DNA of 64,000 nucleotides, taken from contig OZ010800.1 in assembly GCA_963932465.1 (NCBI GenBank), positions 98,475,307 to 98,539,306 of the forward strand. The letters run 5' to 3'. Below, in pieces: positions 43,598 through 54,240 of this stretch. Each line of letters starts with the position of its first letter. Positions within the stretch are counted from its first letter, which is position 1. Under the pieces are notes generated by a model that had not been told where the DNA came from, searched no databases, and saw only the letters and a program-made list of their open reading frames with translations. Source of the stretch: Maratus speciosus (Eukaryota > Arthropoda > Arachnida > Araneae > Salticidae). The position numbers were made by a program, and so were the translations under genes.

Positions 43598-44635
43598 ATG
43601 AGTACGATGTCTCAGCGAAGTCATTTGACAGATTCAGAAGCTTTGAGAATTGATGGTAGGTTAGAAGGAGGCCAAACTCAAGCCGAAGTAGCGCAAGCCA
43701 TTGGAGTGTCACAAAGTGTCATTTCCAGGATCTGGAACCGTTTTTTGGAGAGTGGATGTGCAGGCCGAAGACCAGGGCAAGGTCGTAGACGGACAACAAC
43801 GCCCAATGAAGATCGGTATTTAGCGTTAACAGCTCGGAGACACCGAACCATGAACGCTACTCTTCTCCAACAACACCTTCGCTCGGCAACAGGCACCACG
43901 ATTTCAACTCAGACTGTCCGAAACCGGCTCCATGCTGTAGGTCTGTATGCTCGCCGACCGATGGTATGTGTTAGATTAACATCAAGGCATCGTCGCGACC
44001 GCAGGGAGTGGGCAACCGAGCATGTCAACTGGAGGAGAAATGAATGGAGCAATATTCTGTTTTCTGACGAGTCCCGTTTTTCTGTGCATCCGAATAATAG
44101 GCGTATTTTCCTCTGGAGGGACCGTGGCAGTAGGAATAATCCTGCGTTCGTGCACGAAAGTGTCAGATTTGGCGGTGGAGGAGTGTTGGTGTATGGTGGC
44201 ATCTCCATTGACGGGCGCACTGACCTCTACATCATTCGAGATGGAGCTCTGACTGGTCGCCGATATAGGGATGAGATCCTCAGACCTGTTGTAGTCCCTT
44301 ACGCTGCAGCAATCGGAGATAACTTCATTTTAATGGACGATAACTGCAGGCCACATCGTGCAAACCTGGTGGAGGATTTCCTTTTCGAGGAAGGAATCGT
44401 TCGAATGGAATGGCCAGCGTGTTCTCCAGACATGAATCCAATCGAGCACGTTTGGGACGCTCTAGGAAGACGAGTTTCTGGCCGCCAACAACCCCCACAA
44501 ACTCTCCAAGAACTGGAAAGAGCTCTTCTGGAAGAGTGGGGCAGAATACCCCAACTCGTCATTCATAGCCTCATTGAGTCCCTGCCTCAAAGGTGTTCAA
44601 CGTTGCTGATCGCCCGTGGAAACCATACCCCCTAG
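43598..44635 (+). CDS. Tc1-family transposase, apparently intact (345 aa)
   Basis: The enzyme binds the element's terminal repeats and catalyses cut-and-paste transposition into TA sites. The ATG at 43598 precedes a paired helix-turn-helix region. GGQTQAEVAQAIGVSQSVIS (about residues 24-43) is the first HTH and MNATLLQQHLRSATGTTIST lies in the second. A basic stretch with GRRPGQGRRRTT (about residues 56-67) lies between them. The DDE_3 catalytic core has Asp157 (FSDESRF), Asp248 (MDDNCRPH) and Glu283 (NPIEHVW), spaced DD34E as in Tc1. GGGGVLVYGGI forms the glycine-rich patch. Length is normal for the family (about 340 aa), no stop or frameshift is visible, and GC content is clearly above that of the surroundings. 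Activity is plausible but untested. Antisense frames here are shadows. Confidence 0.95.
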   Translation: MSTMSQRSHLTDSEALRIDGRLEGGQTQAEVAQAIGVSQSVISRIWNRFLESGCAGRRPGQGRRRTTTPNEDRYLALTARRHRTMNATLLQQHLRSATGTTISTQTVRNRLHAVGLYARRPMVCVRLTSRHRRDRREWATEHVNWRRNEWSNILFSDESRFSVHPNNRRIFLWRDRGSRNNPAFVHESVRFGGGGVLVYGGISIDGRTDLYIIRDGALTGRRYRDEILRPVVVPYAAAIGDNFILMDDNCRPHRANLVEDFLFEEGIVRMEWPACSPDMNPIEHVWDALGRRVSGRQQPPQTLQELERALLEEWGRIPQLVIHSLIESLPQRCSTLLIARGNHTP

Positions 44636-44840
44636 TGAAAATGATTTTCTTTGAAGAAAACACCTTTTCTTATTCTTTTTTTCTCATATGCACAAATTGT
44701 GTTTTTTTCCTTTAGTACACAAATGCGCAATAAAATGCATTTTTTTCTGCCAAACATGTGTAATTTATTCTCATATAACCTACTATGTCTGTCGACCATG
44801 TATCAATCAGCTAAACAGTTTACCAGATACAAAATCCACC

Positions 44841-44876
44841 TAAAACTGCAATATCCTTTAATTGTTTTGAGCAGTG
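44841..44876 (-). repeat. Right TIR of Tc1
   Basis: On the minus strand it begins cactgctcaaaacaattaaa, the inverted partner of 43345-43380. Confidence 0.9.
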
Positions 44877-47007
44877 TAGTTCGTAGCCTGTATTCCTTTA
44901 TAGCTGAGTATGCTGAGTCACGCCAAACAATACGCTGTAAATCTTGATCTTCTGGAGCAATCAAAACTTGTCTATATATCTGCTGAATATCAGCGGTAAA
45001 AGCAATAGGATTTGCTCTAAATCTTATCAAAATGGTAAAAAGATTTGGTTGAGGAATTTGTCCAACAGCTAAAACAGAATTTAACGAATTAGCATTAGGA
45101 GGTTTGCATGAACCATCAAACACCACACGTAACTTTGTTGAAATAGAGTCGCTTTTTATAACAGAGTGATGCGGAAGATAATATACTTTGTTGCTTGCAG
45201 GATTTGAGTTTTTGTCGACAAGTGTCATATGACCAAGGTCTTCATATTGCTTCATAAAATTTCTATACTCATTTTCAAAATTTTTATCAAATTGAAATTT
45301 TCTCTCCATAGCAAACAAACGTGACACTGCCATGGATTTAGAATCGCCTAATGACATCACATCTTTATAAACTGGCAATTTAACTTCAAATCTACCTTCT
45401 GGTGTTACCTTGTAAGTTGAACAAAAATGTTGTTCACAAAATTCTTCTTCCTCAGACAAATGGGGTTTATTAACATCTATTTCTTCTGCTTGCCAAAATT
45501 TTTGTAATAATAGATCAACATTGGATTCGTTTTCAACACTAAGAAAATGAGATTGAATACTAGAAGAATATTTACATTTAGGTTCCGATTTTCCGGCTAC
45601 CACCCAACCAAACATAGTGTTTTGGGCAATTGGCTCATTCTCGGTACTAACAATTCTACCATATCTTAAAATAGTAAAGAAACAGTCAGATCCCAAAATA
45701 ATATCACATTCTTGTGGTTTCATGAAATCTTCATCTGCTAACGTAATATTTTTAAGATACTCTATATTTTTTGTGTCAAGTAATTCCGCAGGTAATTGAG
45801 ATGTCACTTTAGGCAGGATGTATGCCTGAACCTTTAAGGACTCAGTAGAAAGCTTTGAACCTACTGTAAGAGTTACTGAACCACGAGTTTGTCCAGCCAA
45901 TACTCCAGCAATTCCATTTAATCGAATTCTGTCATTCTTTCTTTTTAACCCTAAAGTTCTTATGACATTTTCACTAACAAAAGAACATTCCGAACCAGAA
46001 TCGTGTAGAGCTCTAAAAGAGTAAGGTTTATTTTCATTATTATATAAGAGAACTTTAGCTGTAGGTAGGAAAGAAACACATTTTGAATTATTGAAAGAAG
46101 CACTAGAATTAATTTGTAATTTGTGAGATGTCGACTCCTGTACAAATTCTTTATTTGACTGGTGGTTTTTATTCTCAGATGAATTTGGAAAAACTTTATT
46201 TTCAAACTTAGCAGTGCAAGCATTATTACTTTTATTCTCTTCATGTAAGAGTGTATTATGTTTACTTTCACATTTAAAGCATTTCAAATGAGAATTTGGA
46301 CATTCCTTAACTTTATGAGAGTTTAAACATAAAAAACAACAGTTATTACGCTTCATAAAGTTTTTTCGAGCAACAACATCCATGGATTTAAATTTAATAC
46401 ATTTATAGAGCGAATGTATTCCTTGACACTTTAAGCACACCTTTGAATGCTTATCATTAGAACTGTACTTGGAACCAACAAAATTTGAACTTTTGGAATG
46501 TTTCACATCACTTTCATTGTTAGAGATGAGCTCTAAAGAAGAACATCTTACACTTAAGAAATCAAAAAATTCTTTCAAAGTAGGAAATTCATTTTCTGTA
46601 CTTTCAATGGACCAAAGTCTTCGACTTTCCGGATCAAGTTTTTGAAATAACAAATATATTAACCATGGATCTCTATTTGTAGCTTCATCACCAACAGCTT
46701 TCAAACCCCTAATAACTTCATCACTAGTATTCAACAAATTCCTTATATTTATGCTATTAGGATGCAGAACTGATTTTTGTTCTAAAAATAATTTAATCAA
46801 AGAATTAACAATTTGTTTCTTTTTATCATATCGATTTAATAACTTTTCCCAAGCTTCTTGATAAGATTCATTAGAAAGGGGAATATGCTTAATTAATGTA
46901 GCTGGTTCTTCAGAAAGTAACCCTTTAAGATACTGGAATTTCTGAATGTTACTTAAACCTACTTGTGAATGGACAGTGGAAACAAACATATCCTTAAAAT
47001 TTGTCCA
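44877..47007 (-). pseudogene. BEL gag-pol: DUF1759, knuckles, protease, RT start
   Basis: From the stop at 47008 the same frame continues with WTNFKDMFVSTVHS. It stays open to the Tc1 border and then runs 25 codons into transposon sequence, ending at 44803. In order it holds a DUF1759-like Gag region (FQYLKGLLSEEPATLI, LLNRYDKKKQIV), zinc knuckles around residues 185-245 counted from Met at 46989 (CLKCQGIHSLYKC; CFLCLNSHKVKECPNSHLKC), and a DUF1758 aspartic protease (ALHDSGSECSFVSENV, about residue 335). The RT N-terminus follows (YYLPHHSVIKSDS, LRVVFDGSCKP, ADIQQIYRQVLIAPEDQD). The first RT Asp is in ADIQQ. Met46989 is internal; the true start is at 47397. Confidence 0.9.
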
Positions 47008-47397
47008 TTATGAAAACTTTCCAGAAAATACTGGAATATTCAATTTTGGTAGTCTAATATTACATTGATTAGGAATAGTAACAGAAGAACCTTGCACAGA
47101 ATTGTGTGTTGCAACATTAACAACTTCTGAAGGATTCAAAGAATCTAGTTTGTTTTGATATTTAGTTTTTAACTGAAAATACCTGTCTTCAAATTCTGCT
47201 AATTCAGAATCATCATCATTTAAACAAGAATCTAATCTCAAGAACTCTTTAAGTAAATCATCTAATCTTTGTAATCTAATCAAAATTTCATTTTTAGTAT
47301 TCACATTATCAAAACTATTCTCTAATCTAGTTACAGAGCCTTTCACCCTACCTCTCTCAATTTTAATTTGAGCAGATTTTTTCTCATAATCCTCCAT
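47008..47397 (-). pseudogene. BEL gag N-terminus, ended by premature stop
   Basis: ATG at 47395-47397 (MEDYEKKSAQIKIERGRVKG) is the likely start of the polyprotein. A TTG nine bases upstream is not needed. The 129-codon piece is a charged coiled-coil-like region with LQRLDDLLKEFLRLDSCL, ending RLPKLNIPVFSGKFS just before a TAA at 47008-47010. Matching BEL sequence resumes in the same frame directly after, with the usual WTNFKD phrase. One substitution therefore separates gag from the rest. Confidence 0.85.
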
Positions 47398-48016
47398 TTT
47401 ACACAATAACTTATAAGCAGAATAATTTCCAAAATAAAATTAATCAGATAACTTGAAAACAAAACTAATCAAAATTACTTCAAAATCAAAAGTAATCAGA
47501 ATTGCTTCAAAACAAAACTAATCAAATTAAGTTCAAAAACAGAAGTAAATGAATTAAATTCAAAAACAGAACAAATCAAAGTCAAAAACAGAACTACTAT
47601 AAAATGTTCATAATTATTCTTTCATACAAACAATAGAATTTTCTGTTCTCAAATGTGCATAAAATTAAAAATCTTCAAAATTCTTCAATGAAAAATAATA
47701 ATTCACCATAATAATTAAATATTCAAATATTTCAAGCAAATAAATCATAATATTCTTGAGAACAACAAGTAAATAAATCATAATAATCTTGAGAACAATT
47801 TTCTTTTTCAAGAACTATCAAAACATAATATTGTAGAATACTATTTTTTCTTATTTTATCAATTCAATAAAGAAGATACTAAATTGTTCTCATATTCTAA
47901 AATAATATCTTGCTAAATGCAACTTCAGTAGAAAAATTAAGCTTTAGCATCAAAGAACAATTTCAAAACAAAGCAAGTACTCACATATCTTGCCTAAGTG
48001 CCTCCAATTTTCTTTA
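47398..48016 (-). other. BEL 5' leader with short tandem repeats
   Basis: Untranslated leader between the 5' LTR and gag. It contains about four loose units of a caaaactaatcaaaattac type (about 47454-47600) and a 33-bp duplication with aaataaatcataatattctt (about 47735-47800). Next to the LTR on the minus strand, ttggaggcacttaggcaaga begins about nine bases inside and may be the primer-binding site. The tRNA is not assigned. Confidence 0.6.
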
Positions 48017-48446
48017 TGTAGAGAATTTGAAGAAAGAAATCCTTGAAATTTTCTTATTTTTATTTCACAACACAAAAACAAATCTTGACATTCACGAAAA
48101 CTTAACACACAATGAAACATACAGTTCTGGTTTCAGAATCAAATTTCTCTAGTTAAAATTAACACTCTAATTAGTATGCTTTCATCACATGAAAGCCTTA
48201 AATTACATTATAAAAATATATCCCCTGCCTAACTGGGTGCAGATAATTAAATAGAATAAAGAAAGACAATAATGCAGCAGGAGCAACATTCTCCATACTA
48301 CACTCTCAGGAAAACCAAACATCAACTCACTGATGATGTCATAATTAAGATTTCACAACAGCACAGAATGCATAGTGCTGCCATCTGTCAAAAAACAGAA
48401 TAACTAAAATCTTATATTTGATTCTTAATCAGTTCAGCACTGAACA
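48017..48446 (-). repeat. 5' LTR of BEL (430 bp)
   Basis: Right-hand LTR on the map and upstream end of the element. It begins TGTTCAGTGCTGAAC on the minus strand, itself a short palindrome, and ends CTCTACA. It is identical by eye to 40174-40603. Confidence 0.95.
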
Positions 48447-48845
48447 AGCACAAAAACCTATGTTATCAGGCACAAGAGAAATACATTTTTTTAATCGAAG
48501 ATTGGAAGTAGGGGAAGCTAATGATTCATGTCTGCCGGAAATGAAGTGGTATATAAGCCAAAAATTTATACCACCAGTGGTTGACTCGTAGGTTTATTAT
48601 TGTGTTTGTCCTACAAAAAAAGGTATGAAAACAGGGAGGATAGCTGTACGGCAAACACAATGATAAACCTACGAGTCAACAACTGGTGGTATTAATTTTT
48701 GGCTTATGCACCACTTCACTTCCGGCAGACATGGATCATTAGATTCCCCTACTTTTACTCTCCCATAAAATAAGGTTTTTTTTCTTGTGCTTGATGGCAT
48801 AGGTTTTTGTGCTGTTGGCTCCTGGACTAGTACGTCCTTGCAGCT
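48447..48845. mobile_element. Palindromic MITE hosting BEL, main part
   Basis: The left arm (48447 to about 48610, plus the tip at 40150-40173) is the reverse complement of the right arm (about 48655-48845). Shared landmarks are agcacaaaaacctatg at the outer edge, gtaggggaa, catgtctgccgga, gaagtggt, aagccaaaaatt, ataccacca and gactcgtaggttta. The arms differ by scattered bases. No reading frame is supported. Confidence 0.8.
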
Positions 48846-49084
48846 CAAAGATAAGTTGAAAAGATAGTAAGGGATCCGGATTCGATTCCCGGGATAAACA
48901 TTTTTCGCTCTGTTGGTTTTTCTCTTATTTAGCTATATGATTTTTCATGTTATTAATATTAAAAAAAGACTTTTTGAAAACTTTAGAAATTACAGAAAGC
49001 TTTTTTAATATTATTTCGAAACAAAGATATAAGATCCAAATGGCGGTGTACAATGGCAATTTTGCAGGTACAGAGGTCACATAT
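48846..49084 (+). other. Non-coding DNA with a B-box-like word
   Basis: ggatccggattcgattcccg near 48869-48888 resembles a tRNA T-arm (GGTTCGANTCC type). No matching A box or cloverleaf was found upstream, so no tRNA is called. Confidence 0.3.
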
Positions 49085-49280
49085 ACGGACATTTTCGAAA
49101 ACTTCTAGGAATAAATGCAAAATAATACGGTGTTTAAGAAGACGATGAGAGCAAATTCATTGTAAAATCTGTATAACATATATAGAAATTTTTAAAACAT
49201 TATTATGATTATGAATAGTTCATTAACGTTATTTTAAAGCTGAATTATAAACAAGCGAAAAATACAGAATTAATTAAAAA
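49085..49280. repeat. Direct duplication, copy 1
   Basis: acggacattttcgaaaac through cattattatgattatgaa to aaaaatacagaattaatta is repeated at 49601-49791 in the same order with moderate divergence. A MITE lies between the two copies. Confidence 0.75.
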
Positions 49281-49323
49281 ATTCGAGAAAACATTTAAGT
49301 AATATGACGAAAAAGAAATTTAA

Positions 49324-49543
49324 CAAGTTCACGCCGGCGCGGTGGGTCACACTCGACTGTCTCATATCTGCAAAGTCTCCGGCTTTTCCGATACTAGTAT
49401 TTTAATACAGAAAATGTTGTTTTATTTAATTAGAACAATTGGGCGATTTAAAGGAACAACATTTTCTCTAAAATAATAGTGGTGTGAAAAAAAGCCGGAG
49501 ACTTGACCAGTCGAGTGTGACCCACCGCGCCGGCGTGAACGTA
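49324..49543. mobile_element. piggyBac-type MITE with GC-rich TIRs
   Basis: The 220-bp element is flanked by TTAA at 49320-49323 and 49544-49547. Its termini contain gttcacgccggcgcggtggg and continue tcacactcgactg, matched on the other end for over 30 bp. A second inner pair, agtctccggctttt, also matches in inverted orientation. The GC-rich ends contrast sharply with the AT-rich surroundings. TTAA borders fit piggyBac-type transposition. Confidence 0.85.
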
Positions 49544-49600
49544 TTAAGGCATGAAAACAGATGAAAGCAGGACATTTCTGTAGCTTCATAATTCACATTA

Positions 49601-49791
49601 ACGGAAATTTTTGAAAACGTTAGCGAATAAATGAAAAACAGAGATTGTTTTCCTTAAGCCAATTAGAGAAAATTCATTGCAAAATATGTGTAACATCTAT
49701 AAAAAATGTTGAACATTATTATGATTATGAACATTCCATTAACGTTCTTTTAAAGAAGAGTTATACACAATCGAAAAATACAGAATTAATT
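49601..49791. repeat. Direct duplication, copy 2
   Basis: Partner of 49085-49280, about 516 bp away. Both end in the same aaaaatacagaattaatta word. Confidence 0.75.
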
Positions 49792-51147
49792 AAGTAAATA
49801 TTTTGCGAGTCCCTATATCCTCAGAAGTAATTTTTTTTATATCTTCAAAGATAATTTTTTTTGTACGATAGGATGTTACATCCAAGATAAGTTTTATCAA
49901 AAATCAGATATTACTATCAAAAACTCATGATCCCTAGATAATAATATTAAATGAAATCTTCTATATTTTTACGATATAGAATTTAAGAAAACTCAATATT
50001 AAGATTTCATGCTGTAAAATGTAAATTAATCGAAATACAATTCTATGCTGGTATTATATAACTTAATGAATAACATTGAAAAGTTATATGTAGTGTTCCT
50101 GCGTAATTTACATTAGGATTTACAAAATGTCTTTATGATTAACAATTAATTAATGAATAAACACTCATTAATCTAGAACTGTTATGTAAAATTTATTTAA
50201 AACTTAACTTTATTTTACTTGCAATGTTGAAAAACCATAACTTTTTTTTTCCATTTCCTGTAGACAATATATATAACAAAATCATTTAAAATATTATACA
50301 GCATATAAATGCCCGTAATGTTATCTCTATATTGGTATAATACTTGTCAAATTTATGAGTAAAAAAAAATAAGATAGGGTTGTATGCGAATAATATTTTT
50401 TTAAACGAAGAGTTACAGAATTATTACAACAATCTGTCGATGTAAACACTCTCCAAAACTTTTTTATTTTATATAATATGACAAACATTAAAACACAAAT
50501 CAACTCTTGGTAACTTTTAAAGAATAGTATGAGCTTATGAAAACGGAAAAAAAAATAGAGAGAATGTATAATTTTAATATAGAAAGACGCATTTGATCTA
50601 CGAAATAAGAATAACTTAGTTATAATTTATTCTAATATTTGAAAGTTTAATTTTTTTTCATATTCTGGAAGAGCTGAAGCAGTATTTTCTTCTCATATAT
50701 TGCCCACATAAGACTTAAATGAACATTTCCTACCATTAAAACATCAAGTACTTCACTGAAGTTTAAATGTGTAGCGATTAATCCAGATAAAATATTTTTG
50801 GATTTTAGTTCATAAAGTTAAAACCATTTTTTATTAGAAATTTACTTGTTTGAATTTTATATGATTCTTAAATTAAGATATACTACCCTACATATATAAA
50901 ATCCTAATGAAACGAATTTATGAAACGGATATATGAAACGACTGAAATGAAACGAATTTATGAAACGATTCTTTGAAACGACTGATTAAACAACTGGTTA
51001 TGTTTCACGACGATTTCTCCTAAAATATGGAATACTTTGCGATGAAACTATCACCAAAAATCCGTATTGATCTGCAGATCTCAAAACTGGTATTAGAATT
51101 TTTAAATTCGAATTAGTTTTCGAAATATTATTTTTTTCTAATTTTAA
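49792..51147. other. AT-rich non-coding DNA
   Basis: No gene is supported. A repeated aaacgaatttatgaaacg phrase occurs around 50915-50980. Confidence 0.35.
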
Positions 51148-51362
51148 ATATACTGTTAAACATTTTGCTGCATTCTGGCAGGTCATTCGACCGTTTTTTT
51201 GAAAAAACGGTTTCATAACCATAATGTAACTATATTCTGACCATAAAATGGCCAATAATGTGGTCAGAATAGTGTTAAATTACGGTTGTTTTAACCGTTT
51301 TCGAAAAAAAAAAAAACGGCCAAATGACCTGCCAGAATGCTGCAAATTTTTAACAGCGTACC
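51148..51362. repeat. ~215-bp fold-back palindrome
   Basis: The left half pairs with the right half through gctgcattctggcaggtcat and its complement, ccgttttttt/aaaaaaacgg and tattctgacca/tggtcagaata. The centre is near 51252. Arms of about 100 bp with few mismatches suggest a young fold-back MITE. It is non-coding. Confidence 0.75.
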
Positions 51363-51572
51363 TTTTTCTAATGATGGCAACTCAAATTTTAATCATAACA
51401 AATATTTTTTTCAGTTTGACCTCCCTTAAATCTATGCTAGGAACAATGCTTTTTTTTATATTTTGTTATCATTTTATTTAATACAAAACTTTCATTTAAA
51501 ACTGAAACATTTAAAATTAATGGCTTTCACTTTTTTCTTTTTATTTAAAACGAAACGAAAAGAAAAATATTA

Positions 51573-51870
51573 GGCGCAGATGTCATATACGCACCTTCGA
51601 ACCTAATTGGCGCCAAAATGGTGTTATTTTGCCTGACATGGTAACCCGGCTATTGTTGCTTATTTATTAATAAATATTTATTTGAATTTGTTTTATTTTT
51701 ATAAAAAAATGTTATAAATTGTTTTGTTCTATAGTCATTAATTATTTTTTTTTTATTTATTTATTGTTATTTCATTTTAAATATAATTGAAAATAATTTA
51801 AAAATACATATGTAACTGGTATTCAAAAACGAGGTTTTCGCCAATTGTCGTAAAAAAAAATCACGCCAAT
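51573..51870. mobile_element. GGCACAG MITE, copy D, right end missing
   Basis: It starts ggcgcagatgtcatatacgc. It follows copy A (30242-30544) through aatggtgttattttgcc, ttgttttgttctatag and taactggtattc to aaaatcacgcca, then diverges before the right TIR. Confidence 0.65.
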
Positions 51871-52515
51871 CCTGATTAAATAATGCAAGAAATCATGACA
51901 TTTAATTTCAAATTCAAAGTAATGTTTTAATGGTACTACTTAGTTAACACGTCGACCAATTTCGCCAAATTATATAAATTGCCAAACCACTCACCAAATT
52001 ATACAAATTGACGTAATTTTTATTTTAAATAACTAAAGAAAAAATAAATTACTATAACATTAATAAAAATACAAATAAAACGTCGAAATAAAAGTCACTT
52101 GATGGCGTAAACACATGTAACTTTCTTCAGTTAAGTGAATGTGACATTTACGATCAACAATTATTGGCATTTAATCTTACAGTCTGGCGATAGATTTTTG
52201 GTTGATGGGATAACGAAGTAGTACCGTTTTAATTTACCACTCGAAAAATAAAAAAATGCTAACTGGCGAGTTAAAAAAAAAAACTGTTGGCGAGATTTAC
52301 ACCCAGCTAACATAAATTAACAATAATTCTTTGCTACCATGGCAACTTTTATGTAGGTTTTTTTTTTGTTTTTTTTCGAAAAAATAACTTTTATTCTTTC
52401 ATCAAAATGGAAACCTTTCTTATGAAAAGCGAAGGAACTGTTGATGATAGTCACATGACTTAGGTTATTATTATAGAAATTGTTTTCAATTCTAAAAACA
52501 ATGCAAAGAGTAACA
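51871..52515. other. AT-rich non-coding DNA
   Basis: Nothing could be assigned, apart from more cgccaa/ttggcg words (51960-52210) like those of the 5.9-kb fold-back family. Confidence 0.35.
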
Positions 52516-53250
52516 TTTCCTAACGATTAAAAATTTATTTACACGTAACTATTAAAGACAGAAAAAAAAATTAAAATTACTATTAAATGAGTACGTGTTA
52601 AAAGGAGGGAAATGTTGAAAATAATGTCTTGAAAATTGTATTTACAAGTGAATATTAAAAGAGAAAGGAAACTTTAAAATAATAAATACATTATTAATCG
52701 TTTAACCCTTTCAGGGGCAAGGTACGTCTATTCGTAAAATGTTGAAATCAGTGAATGGCACCAGAATTTACAAACAAATTTCGACGTACGGAAATGCTTT
52801 TTTCACATACTTAATAGAAAGAAAATTTTCATTCCAATATTCTGGTGCCAATGGGGCATTTAAGAATTAAAATTAAGTGGTCCGAAAATGTACAACCGCC
52901 CGTAAATTGTATTATACCAATCGTTTTATAACGCTGTTAAAAAATACCGGGAGGCAAAGACTCTGTTTACTTAATTAATTTTATTTTAGCTTCTTTTCAA
53001 ATGTTTAACTGATGTCCTTTAATAAAACACGAAAACAACCATTGTATGTCTTAACAGTAACTGATTTGTCCTTAAATTTTTGCAATAAATTGAATGGAAA
53101 CGCATTTACAGGGAGATCGCAATTGGTTTTTTCATTATAATTCAATCTTCTTTAATCTTTTTAAAACCGATCAAATTAGCGTGCTTTTAGATTCTGCGAT
53201 GTCTGAACAGGGATTAGCAAGCGTAGATTGCAAAGGGCAGAGTCCCTTAG
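52516..53250 (+). repeat. Helentron-like non-autonomous repeat, copy 1
   Basis: Shares with 61300-61803 the order aaaaatttatttacacg, gaatattaaaagagaaag, taaaataataaat and a tail with caaattagcgtgct(t/g)ttag, gtctgaac and gggcagag. Here the tail is degraded to agggcagagtcccttag. It is non-coding; the short frames over the tail are shadows. Confidence 0.55.
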
Positions 53251-53415
53251 TATATACACTCATGTCCAAAATTAATGTCAAAAACATCAATCCTGTGAAA
53301 ACTGATGAACTATTCAGTGTGTTGCCAAGAAATTTCGCACAGAAGTATATTACAATAGGCGAAAGAATATGGCAACATAACAATATGGAAAAGATTTTAA
53401 TTGTGAATTAAGATA

Positions 53416-54240
53416 CAGGGTATATCAAAAAATGCAAAATCACGAATCAGAGATAAAGCATTTATCTCTGGAAAAGTCTGTCTAATATGGAGTGCGACCA
53501 CCGTGTCCTGCTATACAATTCTCACAACGAGCTCTCATACTGTTTATGCGGGTGTCAAGAAAATTTTGTGGCAACAAAGCCCATTCTTCCAAAAGCGCAG
53601 CTTTTAACTCATGGCGTGTCCTGCGAGGGGGGGGGGGTTACGCCTCTTCCTAGACCATCCCAAATATCTTCAATAGGATTGAGGTCCGGAGACCTCGGGG
53701 GTCAATTCATACGGCGAATATCCTCTTCTTCAAGAAAATCACCAACAATGTGAGCTCTGTGTAGCTTTGCATTATCGTCCATAAATATGAAGGCCTGGCC
53801 TACAGCACCCCAAACAACCTCGCATAGGCTTCAAGGACCTCATACCTAAAAGGATGTGCATTGACCGTAGCCGCATTGAAGAAGTGCAGTGGTGTACGAC
53901 TTCCCACATTATGCCGCCCCAGACAAGGATCCCTTTGCCACATAATCTGTCAATTTCTTTTGCGTAGGAAGAATGATAGCTAGCTTCACGTTCTCTCCAG
54001 ATGAAGATTTGACGAGAATCACTTTTCGTGGTGAATCTCGACTCATCACTGAAAATAACATGCCCCATTCTTGATGTGTCTAAGACTGGTGTCTTCGGCT
54101 CCACAACAACGGGGCCCTCATGTTGGACGCAGTGAAAGGGACACACACGACTGGACGCCGCGCATTACGGATGAGGACCTAGAATCCTATGCAAGATTGT
54201 TCCGGGTGCTGTAGTAGCATAGAATGCGGTTGAAAACGAT
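53416..54240 (-). pseudogene. Tc1-type transposase remnant
   Basis: On the minus strand, segments in different frames read RRPVV-like residues near 54130, then HVIFSDESRFTTKSDSRQIF (first Asp), GKGILVWGGIMW, and then FMDDNAKLHRAHIVGDF (second Asp) and SPDLNPIEDIWDGLGRG (Glu). These are the DDE_3 landmarks of Tc1. There are frameshifts near 53770, stops, and a G10 run at about 53628. The N-terminal DNA-binding part is missing. A TA-flanked cagggtatatcaa at 53414 may be its terminus; the other end is lost. The family differs from the intact Tc1 at 43.3 kb. Confidence 0.8.

Larger units (their letters stand above)
43345..44876 (+). mobile_element. Tc1 transposon, 1532 bp, intact coding region
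   Basis: The element is bounded by inverted termini cactgctcaaaacaattaa and flanked by TA on each side (43343-43344 and 44877-44878), the target of Tc1/mariner insertion. TIRs match for about 27-35 bp with two or three differences. It carries one transposase gene on the + strand, opposite to the BEL host element. When the insertion and one TA are removed, the BEL RT codons on the two sides are in one frame, so insertion was precise. Confidence 0.95.
40174..48446 (-). mobile_element. BEL/Pao LTR retrotransposon, recent but defective
   Basis: The 8.27-kb element on the minus strand has 430-bp LTRs (tgtagag...ctgaaca on the + strand) and an exact 5-bp target duplication agcac (40169-40173 and 48447-48451). 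Domain order on the minus strand is Gag with a coiled N-terminus, DUF1759-like region, CCHC knuckles, aspartic protease, RT, RNase H, H2C2 and DDE integrase, and C-terminal domain. This is the BEL/Pao order. No difference was found between the LTRs by eye. Lesions are a stop in gag (47008), a 1532-bp Tc1 insertion in RT (43345-44876), a frameshift near 42545, and two stops in integrase (41344 and 41290). Confidence 0.95.

Noticed and set aside
43678..44562. Antisense and alternative frames of 70-100 codons over the Tc1 transposase
   Set aside because: They are shadows of the GC-rich transposase gene, which explains every one of them.
48865..48900. tRNA gene suggested by ggattcgattcccgg
   Set aside because: No A box, anticodon arm or acceptor pairing was found upstream.
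53094..53411. 105-codon plus-strand frame
   Set aside because: It crosses the end of a non-coding repeat into the next Tc1 border, so it cannot be one gene.
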